From an uncultured Campylobacter sp. (GTDB lineage Bacteria > Actinomycetota > Actinomycetes > Mycobacteriales > Mycobacteriaceae), in contig CAMIME010000058.1 of the NCBI GenBank assembly GCA_946221035.1, positions 1 through 11,052 of the forward strand: DNA of 11,052 nucleotides. Reading direction: 5' to 3'. Under the pieces are notes generated by a model. It searched no databases. It had not been told where the DNA came from and worked only from the letters and a program-made list of their open reading frames with translations. The first letter of the stretch is position 1, and each line of letters starts with the position of its first letter. This document shows, piece after piece, positions 5,861 through 11,052 of the stretch. The position numbers and the translations under genes are program-made.

Positions 5861-7540
5861 ATGGAGCAATTCCAATACTTCACCGACGCGGTCGGAGGCA
5901 GCGTCGGCCTCTCAGCGCTGGTGTCTACCCTGCCGCTGATTACCTTCTTCATCATGCTGCTGGGTGTCAAAGCCCGTGCGCATACCTCCGCGTTGGTTGC
6001 TCTTGTGGTGGCCATCCTCGTGGCCATCTTCGGCTTCAACATGCCCACCGTCATGGCCCTGTCGTCCGCACTGCGCGGCGGCCTGTACGGCCTGTTCCCC
6101 ATCGTCTGGACCATCCTCTCGGCGATCTGGTTCTACCAGATCACCGTGGCGTCCGGGCGCTTCGAGGACCTGCGCCTCGTTTTTGACAAGATGGGCAACG
6201 GTGACGTGCGCATCCAGGCGATGCTCATCGCCTTCTGCTTCGGCGGCTTGCTTGAAGCGCTCGCCGGCTTCGGCGCACCGGTGGCGATTACCGCGACCAT
6301 GATCCTCACCCTTGGCATCCCGCCGCTGCGCGCGGCAACCATCGTGCTGCTGGCCAACACCGCCCCGGTGGCGTTCGGCGCTGTGGCCATCCCGATCACC
6401 ACCGCGGGTGAGGTCGGCGGCCGCACCATCGAGCAGACCGAGAACATCGCGGCCATCGTGGGCCACCAGACCCCGTTCCTGGCGTTCTTCGTGCCGTTCA
6501 TCATCGCGTTCCTGGTTGACGGCATGAAAGGCGTGAAGGACACCGCTCCTGCGGCGTTCGTGATCGGCCTTTCCTTCGGTATCGCTCAGTGGTGGACCTC
6601 GAACTTCTTCCAGTACCAGCTGACTGACGTCGTGGCCTGCATCGTCGCTCTCGGCGCGGCGTTCGTGCTCCTGCGCTTCTGGCAGCCGAGGGGTGTCGCA
6701 GAGTCCCGCCAGCGCCTCGGCCTCGAGGTCGAGGGCCACTCCGCCGACGAGATCCACCTGCCGGGCAACCGCGTCTTCATGGCGTTGCTGCCGTACGCGA
6801 TCGTCGTGGTCATCTTCGCCATCGCGAACCTGGGCACCACCATCCCGAACTGGCTGAAGAGCTTCAAGATCTCCTTCCCGTGGCCGGGCATCGAGACAGG
6901 CAAGCTGCTCAACGCCACCGGCGGCGAGGTGAAGACGGACTACTCCTTCGCCTACATCAACAACGCCGGAACCCTGCTGGTGATCTCCGCGCTGGTCGTG
7001 GCCATCATCTACATGATCTTCGACGAGAACGGCCGCTACAAGCTCACCTGGGGCCAGGTGGGCAAGGAGTGGGTGGACACCGCCTACCGCATGCGCTGGT
7101 CCGCTGCCACGATCTTCCTGGTCCTTGCTCTGGCGTTCGTGATGAACTACTCCGGCCAGACGGTGACCATCGGCGAGTTCTTCGCCAACCTCGGCCCGGC
7201 CTTCGCGTTCTTCGCCCCGGTCCTTGGCTGGGTCGGCGTGGCCGTGACCGGTTCGGATACCTCCGCTAACGCCCTGTTTGCCAACCTCCAGGTCACCGCC
7301 GCAGAACGCCTGAACCTGAACCCGGACCTCATGCTCGCTGCCAACACCACCGGTGGCGTGGTGGGCAAGATGGTTTCCCCGCAGTCCCTCGCCATCGCCG
7401 CTACCTCGGTGAACATGGAGGGCAAGGAATCCGAGATCTTCAAGAAGGTCGTCCCGTGGTCCTTCGCGTTCCTCATCGCCGTGTGTCTCATGGTGTTCCT
7501 GCAGACGAACATCCTGTCCGCGCTCGCCCCCGTCGTGTAG
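5861..7540 (+). CDS. lldP: L-lactate permease (LctP/LldP family)
   Basis: This is an inner-membrane permease of the lactate permease family (TC 2.A.14), which imports L-lactate and often D-lactate or glycolate with protons. The 559-residue protein has the usual family length and is hydrophobic throughout, with a dozen or so likely membrane spans. Family blocks are visible: EALAGFGAPVAIT (132-144), LLANTAPVAFGAVAIPI (163-179), GSDTSANALFANLQ (464-477) and GGVVGKMVSPQSLAIAAT (498-515). Hydrophilic stretches at about 275-302 and 385-412 are probable cytoplasmic loops. The ATG at 5861 has a GGAAGAGAG purine run at 5846-5854 with 6 bp spacing. It is divergent from argS and lies 125 bp ahead of lutA, with a terminator between, so it should supply lactate to the LutABC enzyme. 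Confidence 0.95.
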   Translation: MEQFQYFTDAVGGSVGLSALVSTLPLITFFIMLLGVKARAHTSALVALVVAILVAIFGFNMPTVMALSSALRGGLYGLFPIVWTILSAIWFYQITVASGRFEDLRLVFDKMGNGDVRIQAMLIAFCFGGLLEALAGFGAPVAITATMILTLGIPPLRAATIVLLANTAPVAFGAVAIPITTAGEVGGRTIEQTENIAAIVGHQTPFLAFFVPFIIAFLVDGMKGVKDTAPAAFVIGLSFGIAQWWTSNFFQYQLTDVVACIVALGAAFVLLRFWQPRGVAESRQRLGLEVEGHSADEIHLPGNRVFMALLPYAIVVVIFAIANLGTTIPNWLKSFKISFPWPGIETGKLLNATGGEVKTDYSFAYINNAGTLLVISALVVAIIYMIFDENGRYKLTWGQVGKEWVDTAYRMRWSAATIFLVLALAFVMNYSGQTVTIGEFFANLGPAFAFFAPVLGWVGVAVTGSDTSANALFANLQVTAAERLNLNPDLMLAANTTGGVVGKMVSPQSLAIAATSVNMEGKESEIFKKVVPWSFAFLIAVCLMVFLQTNILSALAPVV

Positions 7541-7567
7541 CTCGGGTGGCAGGAAGCACGTAAGATA

Positions 7568-7583
7568 CCACTTGTGTAAATGG
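7568..7583. promoter_or_regulatory. Imperfect dyad just before the lldP terminator, possible operator
   Basis: The sequence has the form CCANTT-N4-AANTGG, an imperfect 16-bp inverted repeat between the lldP stop and the terminator; its last two bases are the first two of the terminator stem. A TAAGAT that fits TANNNT lies directly upstream at 7561-7566. It might mark an internal control point for lutABC, or arise by chance. Confidence 0.2.
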
Positions 7584-7623
7584 CCGCCGCAGTTTCGACC
7601 CGATCGAATCCGGCGGCCTTTTT
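7582..7623 (+). terminator. Rho-independent terminator between lldP and lutA
   Basis: GGCCGCCG (7582-7589) pairs perfectly with CGGCGGCC (7611-7618), followed at once by TTTTT (7619-7623). Inside the loop, TTCGA (7594-7598) and TCGAA (7604-7608) can pair again and lengthen the hairpin. It starts 41 bp after the lldP stop and ends 42 bp before the lutA ATG. Either lldP and lutABC are expressed separately, or the hairpin lowers lutABC read-through. The 7624-7665 stretch has only a weak -10-like TACGTT (7640-7645) with no good -35. Confidence 0.8.
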
Positions 7624-7665
7624 GCAAACTTTCCCTGAGTACGTTTTCAACCCCTAGGAGTCCAC

Positions 7666-8451
7666 ATGCGAGTAGCGCTGTTTTCTACTTGTATCGGCGA
7701 CGCCCTCTTCCCTGACGCGCACAAGGCTTCCGCGCTTGTGCTTTCCCGTCTGGGCTACGAGGTTGTCTTCCCCGAAAAGCAGACCTGCTGCGGTCAGATG
7801 CACGTCAACACCGGCTACAAAGAGCAGGCCATCCCGATCATTGAGACCTACGTCGACGCTTTCGCCGACCCATCCATCGACTACGTGGTCGCGCCGTCCG
7901 GCTCCTGCGCTGGCGCGGTGCGCGAGCAGCACGTCGAGCTCGCCGAGCGATTCGGAAGCAAGTCGCTTGTCGACGGCGCCGAGATCGCCGCAAAGAAGAC
8001 CTACGACCTCTCGGAGTTCATCGTGGATGTCGCAGGCACCTACGATGTGGGCGCCTTCTTCCCCCACCGCGTGACGTACCACTCCTCCTGCCACTCCCTG
8101 CGCTTCCTGAAGGTGGGTGAGCGCCCGAAGGAGCTGCTGCGCCACGTCGCAGGACTGGAGCTTGTGGACCTGCCGAACGCTGAGGAGTGCTGCGGCTTCG
8201 GCGGCACCTTCGCGGTGAAGATGAAGGAAGTCTCCGCGGCGATGGTTTCCGACAAGGTCCGCCACATCAAGGAGACGGAGGCCGAGTACGTGACGGCCGG
8301 CGACTCCTCCTGCCTTATGAACATCGCGGGCGCGATGAGCCGCCAGCGCAACGGCATCCGCGCCGTGCACATGGCAGAGATCCTCGCCTCCACCAAGGAG
8401 CACCCGCTGACCCCGACGTCGGCTGCTTACTCGAAGGAGAAGATGCTGTGA
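7666..8451 (+). CDS. lutA: L-lactate utilisation protein LutA (CCG-domain Fe-S subunit)
   Basis: LutA is the cysteine-rich subunit of the LutABC system, which oxidises L-lactate to pyruvate so it can serve as carbon source. The 261-residue protein resembles Bacillus subtilis LutA along its whole length. Its two cysteine-rich CCG modules are CCGQ (41-44) with SGSC (78-81), and YHSSCH (138-143) with CCGFGG (175-180); Cys9 and Cys216 (SSCLMNI) complete the sets. Such modules bind Fe-S clusters in heterodisulfide-reductase-like proteins. There is no signal peptide, so it is cytoplasmic. The ATG at 7666 has AGGAG at 7656-7660, 5 bp away. Its stop codon overlaps the lutB start by 4 bp. The last dozen or so residues are variable in the family and look unimportant. 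Confidence 0.95.
   Translation: MRVALFSTCIGDALFPDAHKASALVLSRLGYEVVFPEKQTCCGQMHVNTGYKEQAIPIIETYVDAFADPSIDYVVAPSGSCAGAVREQHVELAERFGSKSLVDGAEIAAKKTYDLSEFIVDVAGTYDVGAFFPHRVTYHSSCHSLRFLKVGERPKELLRHVAGLELVDLPNAEECCGFGGTFAVKMKEVSAAMVSDKVRHIKETEAEYVTAGDSSCLMNIAGAMSRQRNGIRAVHMAEILASTKEHPLTPTSAAYSKEKML
8434..8439 (+). promoter_or_regulatory. Ribosome binding site that decides the lutB GTG start
   Basis: AAGGAG lies inside the end of lutA, 8 bp before the GTG at 8448. No ATG nearby in the lutB frame fits better, and the open frame upstream of 8448 is the shadow of lutA. Confidence 0.8.
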
Positions 8452-10097
8452 AAGTTGCACTTGGCAACCCCACCATGCCGCCGTTTGCCAACGGCCCTTC
8501 CCACCTCCGTGGCCAGGTAAAGTTCCAGAAGAAAGCCCACGAAGAGCTGCAGGATGTGACCAAGCGCCGCAACCTGCAGTACGCCACCACCACCATTCGC
8601 GTGAAGCGCCAAAACGTTGTCGACGAGCTCGATGACTGGGAGGATCTGCGCGAAACCGGTTCCTGGACCAAGCGCGAAGTGGCAGCGCGCATGCCGGAGC
8701 TGCTCGAGGAGTTCGAACGCAACGTCACCGCCCGCGGCGGCCATGTGCACTGGGCCCGCGATTCCAAGGAGGCCAACGAGATCATCCGTGGCCTCATCGA
8801 GGAGACGGGTGAGAAGAACGTGGTCAAGATCAAGTCGATGGCCACCCAGGAGATCGCGCTGAACGAGGAGCTGGAAAAGGCCGGCATCTTCGCTCAAGAG
8901 ACCGACCTGGCAGAGCTCATCGTGCAGCTCGGCGAGGACTTCCCCTCCCACATTCTGGTGCCGGCCATCCACCGTAACCGCGCGGAGATCCGCGACATCT
9001 TCGCGGCGAAGATGCCGAACGTGGACGACACCTTGACCTCCAACCCGCCGGAGCTGGCAGAGGCTGCGCGCCAGTACCTGCGCGAGCAGTTCATGAAGGC
9101 CAAGGTCGCCATCTCCGGTGTGAACTTCGGTATCGCCGAAACCGGCACCGTGTCCATCGTGGAATCCGAGGGCAACGGCCGCATGTGCCTGACCCTGCCC
9201 GAAACCCTGATCACGGTCATGGGCATTGAGAAGCTGCTGCCGCGCTACGAGGACCTGGGTGTGTTCCTGCAGCTGCTGCCACGCTCCTCCACCGGCGAGC
9301 GCATGAACCCCTACACCTCCCTGTGGACGGGCGTGACCGAGGGCGACGGCCCGAAGAACTTCCACATCGTGCTCCTGGACAACGGCCGCACCGCCGCCAT
9401 GTCCAACGAGATCGGCCGCGAGGCGCTCAAGTGCATCCGCTGCTCGGCCTGCCTCAACGTGTGCCCGGTGTACGAGCGAGCCGGTGGCCACTCCTACGGC
9501 TCCACCTACCCGGGCCCGATCGGCGCCATCCTCTCCCCGCAGCTGACCGGCATGGAGTCCGCGGACGACCCGAACTCCTCCCTGCCGTACGCGTCTTCCC
9601 TCTGTGGTCGCTGCAACGAAGTGTGCCCGGTGAAGATCCCGATCACGGACATCCTCCTCGAGCTGCGCTACCAGAAGGCGAAGAACGAGCCGGTCCTGGC
9701 GGAGAAGGCCGGGTTCGGCGCAATTTCCACCATGTGGGGCAACCCGACCTTGTGGAACCGCGCCGTACGCATGGTGGCTCTCGGTCGCGTGCTCGGCGGC
9801 TTCAACGGTGTCATCGAGTCCGCGCCGTACCCGGTCTCCGGATGGACCGAGTTCCGTGACGTGGCCGTGCCGCCGAAGAAGTCCTTCCGCCAGTGGTGGG
9901 ATACCGACGAGGCCCAAGAGCTGCTCGCCCGCGAGCGCGCCAAGGGTGTCCCCACCCAGCCGCCTGTTACCGACGAGGACAAGGACGGCGTGCAAAACCA
10001 CGACGAGGAGCACCTGCACAAGGGTGGCCACCACTACTCCCAGGACAGGCAGCCCGGCTCCACCAAGCTCTCCAACGAGACCGAGGAGGAGAAGTAA
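8448..10097 (+). CDS. lutB: L-lactate utilisation protein LutB (Fe-S subunit)
   Basis: LutB is the large iron-sulfur subunit of the LutABC lactate oxidation system. From the GTG at 8448 it has 549 residues. The N-terminal LUD domain (about 60-320) contains the GIAETGTVSIVES block (228-240). A ferredoxin-like segment follows with CxxCxxCxxxCP (Cys329, 332, 335, 339) and CxxCxxxCP (Cys386, 389, 393), suited to 4Fe-4S clusters. The LutB C-terminal region comes next, with family similarity running to about residue 490. The last 50 residues form a polar tail rich in Asp, Glu and His, including DEDKDG at 509-514, which is longer than I expect for the family. The start overlaps the lutA stop by 4 bp and the TAA shares one base with the lutC ATG, so the three genes form one tight operon. 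Confidence 0.95.
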   Translation: MKVALGNPTMPPFANGPSHLRGQVKFQKKAHEELQDVTKRRNLQYATTTIRVKRQNVVDELDDWEDLRETGSWTKREVAARMPELLEEFERNVTARGGHVHWARDSKEANEIIRGLIEETGEKNVVKIKSMATQEIALNEELEKAGIFAQETDLAELIVQLGEDFPSHILVPAIHRNRAEIRDIFAAKMPNVDDTLTSNPPELAEAARQYLREQFMKAKVAISGVNFGIAETGTVSIVESEGNGRMCLTLPETLITVMGIEKLLPRYEDLGVFLQLLPRSSTGERMNPYTSLWTGVTEGDGPKNFHIVLLDNGRTAAMSNEIGREALKCIRCSACLNVCPVYERAGGHSYGSTYPGPIGAILSPQLTGMESADDPNSSLPYASSLCGRCNEVCPVKIPITDILLELRYQKAKNEPVLAEKAGFGAISTMWGNPTLWNRAVRMVALGRVLGGFNGVIESAPYPVSGWTEFRDVAVPPKKSFRQWWDTDEAQELLARERAKGVPTQPPVTDEDKDGVQNHDEEHLHKGGHHYSQDRQPGSTKLSNETEEEK

Positions 10098-10738
10098 TGT
10101 CCGTGCGCAACGAAGATGCAAAGCGCGAGATTCTCAAGCGCATCCGCGATGCACAAGTGCTTTCCGACGTCCCCGCGAGCGTCGAGGTACCGCACAACTA
10201 CCGCACCACCTCTGACGCCACGCCCGAGGAGCTCCACGAGCTCTTGGTTGACCGCCTGGTCGACTACAAGGCCCACGTCATTGAGACCTCCGAGGACAAG
10301 CTCCAAGAGGACCTGCTGACAATCCTCAAGGAGCGCGAGTGCCGCGAGGTGGTCTACGCCCCCGGCCTCGATGCCTCCCTGTTCGAGGGGTTCACCGGCA
10401 ATGCACGCCCGGACTCCGTGGAGTCGGATCCCCGCGAGCTGGGTGCCGTCGATGCAGTGGTCACCGATTCCACCGTGACCTCAGCCCAGACCGGCACCAT
10501 CACCTTGCAGGCCGGTGAGCTGTGCGGCCGCCGCGCGCTCTCCCTGGTCCCCGACCGCCACATTGTCATCGTGCGTGCGGACTCCGTGGTGTACGGCGTA
10601 CCCGAAATGATGGCCCGCCTTGACCCGCTCAAGCCGGCCACGATGATCTCCGGTCCTTCCGCAACGTCGGACATCGAGCTCGTTCGTGTCGAGGGCGTGC
10701 ACGGACCACGCGACCTGATCGTGCTTGTCGTGCAGTAA
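10097..10738 (+). CDS. lutC: L-lactate utilisation protein LutC (LUD domain)
   Basis: LutC is the small LUD-domain subunit needed with LutA and LutB for growth on L-lactate; its exact chemical role is not settled. The 213-residue protein has the LUD fold blocks TSAQTGTITL (128-137), SLVPDRHIVIV (149-159) and the C-terminal SGPSATSDIELVRVEGVHGP (185-204). The ATG at 10097 shares its A with the lutB TAA stop codon and has a GAGGAGGAG purine run at 10082-10090, so re-initiation after lutB is likely. Longer forms of the open frame begin inside lutB in another frame and are not real. No trimming or missing motif is seen. It is followed within 30 bp by a strong hairpin. Confidence 0.95.
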   Translation: MSVRNEDAKREILKRIRDAQVLSDVPASVEVPHNYRTTSDATPEELHELLVDRLVDYKAHVIETSEDKLQEDLLTILKERECREVVYAPGLDASLFEGFTGNARPDSVESDPRELGAVDAVVTDSTVTSAQTGTITLQAGELCGRRALSLVPDRHIVIVRADSVVYGVPEMMARLDPLKPATMISGPSATSDIELVRVEGVHGPRDLIVLVVQ

Positions 10739-10764
10739 TGCTCCAACGCCCAATCCGGGCAACA

Positions 10765-10802
10765 CGAAGCGGCCGGTCCCTTTTCGGGGGCCGGCCGCTT
10801 CG
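10765..10802 (+). terminator. Terminator after lutC (GC hairpin, poor U run)
   Basis: CGAAGCGGCCGG (10765-10776) pairs perfectly with CCGGCCGCTTCG (10791-10802). The inner TCCC and GGGG can extend the stem by four pairs including one G-U. The following bases, CTGTCATTGTTT, have only a weak T content, so it is not a textbook terminator. Its position 26 bp after the lutC stop makes termination or 3'-end protection the likely role. Confidence 0.7.
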
Positions 10803-10963
10803 CTGTCATTGTTTCCCGTGTCACGCCCTCTCCGTGGCGCGCAAGAACATTGTGCGTCACCCATGTTCGGAAACCATGGAACGCACCTGAAAATTGCCGT
10901 GGTCTTCGCTTTCAAATACCCCGCCGCCCCCACCCGGGCGATTTCGGGAGGGCGCTGGGCGGG
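10803..10963. other. Intergenic region between the lut operon and tRNA-Arg
   Basis: I see no gene here. The one inverted repeat with some appeal is GAACAT (10845-10850) and ATGTTC (10863-10868), with 12 bases between. It does not fit the actinobacterial SOS box, in which the half-sites are closer. The right part (about 10920-10963) is rich in C and G runs ahead of the tRNA promoter. Confidence 0.5.
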
Positions 10964-10972
10964 TGCTAACCT
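10964..10972 (+). promoter_or_regulatory. Candidate tRNA-Arg promoter (extended -10)
   Basis: TGCTAACCT contains the -10 TAACCT (TANNNT) with an extended TGN directly upstream. Transcription would begin about 7 bp after it, two or three bases before the mature tRNA end at 10982. No clear -35 is seen. Confidence 0.45.
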
Positions 10973-10981
10973 TGACGCACT

Positions 10982-11052
10982 GTCTTCGTAGCTCAGTGGA
11001 TTAGAGCATCGGTTTCCGGTACCGAAGGTCGCAGGTTCGAATCCTGTCGGGG
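10982..11052 (+). tRNA. tRNA-Arg(CCG), cut off by the window end
   Basis: The cloverleaf can be laid out fully. The 5' acceptor strand is GTCTTCG (10982-10988), the D stem GCTC/GAGC (10991-10994, 11004-11007), and the anticodon stem TCGGT/ACCGA (11009-11013, 11021-11025). The loop is TTCCGGT and the anticodon CCG is at 11016-11018. The T arm is GCAGG-TTCGAAT-CCTGT (11031-11047). The 3' acceptor strand CGGGG (11048-11052) pairs with positions 3-7, including two G-U pairs, and then the window ends, so the last two paired bases, the discriminator and any CCA are missing. It reads CGG arginine codons. It is a substrate of the ArgS encoded some 5 kb away. Confidence 0.95.

Noticed and set aside
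5912..7627. Minus-strand open frame of 571 codons opposite lldP
   Set aside because: It is antisense to a clear permease, and its composition (Asp, His, Gly, Glu) is typical of a reverse-complemented hydrophobic protein.
10845..10868. SOS-box-like inverted repeat GAACAT-N12-ATGTTC
   Set aside because: The spacing is too wide for a LexA site in actinobacteria, and nothing nearby is an SOS gene.
10725..10991. Open frame of 88 codons over the lutC terminator and tRNA promoter
   Set aside because: It overlaps a strong terminator hairpin and runs into the tRNA gene. It has no ribosome site and no recognisable content.

Overview
The window looks like chromosome from a high-G+C Corynebacterium or a close relative. 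Two things suggest this. The predicted ThrB, Hom and LysA proteins closely resemble the Corynebacterium glutamicum proteins as I remember them. The gene order argS-lysA-hom-thrB, with no thrC between hom and thrB, is the corynebacterial arrangement. The species cannot be fixed from the sequence alone; the lactate-use cassette beside argS is not the C. glutamicum arrangement as I recall it.

Layout. Positions 1-265 are non-coding and hold two copies of a 60-bp repeat spaced 158 bp apart. Positions 266-5673 form a minus-strand amino-acid and translation block, transcribed argS, lysA, hom, thrB. ArgS charges tRNA-Arg. LysA makes lysine from meso-diaminopimelate. Hom and ThrB take aspartate semialdehyde to O-phosphohomoserine on the way to threonine (and methionine through homoserine). 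argS and lysA abut with no gap. hom and thrB are 12 bp apart. A 92-bp gap with its own candidate promoter separates the two pairs.

Positions 5674-5860 are a divergent control region. It has a good -10 box almost touching the argS start codon, which suggests a leaderless argS mRNA, and a weaker candidate promoter for lldP on the other strand. Positions 5861-10738 are a plus-strand lactate-utilisation cassette. lldP encodes a lactate permease, and lutA, lutB and lutC encode the three-part iron-sulfur L-lactate oxidation system. A strong intrinsic terminator lies between lldP and lutA; the three lut genes overlap each other by 4 bp and 1 bp. A strong GC hairpin ends the operon. No lactate-responsive regulator gene is present in the window.

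The window ends inside a tRNA-Arg(CCG) gene (10982 onward), cut off five bases into the 3' acceptor strand.

I see no undescribed system here. All seven protein genes belong to well-known families. The points most worth checking are the repeat pair, the probable leaderless argS, the terminator between lldP and lutA, and an unusual acidic, histidine-rich tail on LutB.
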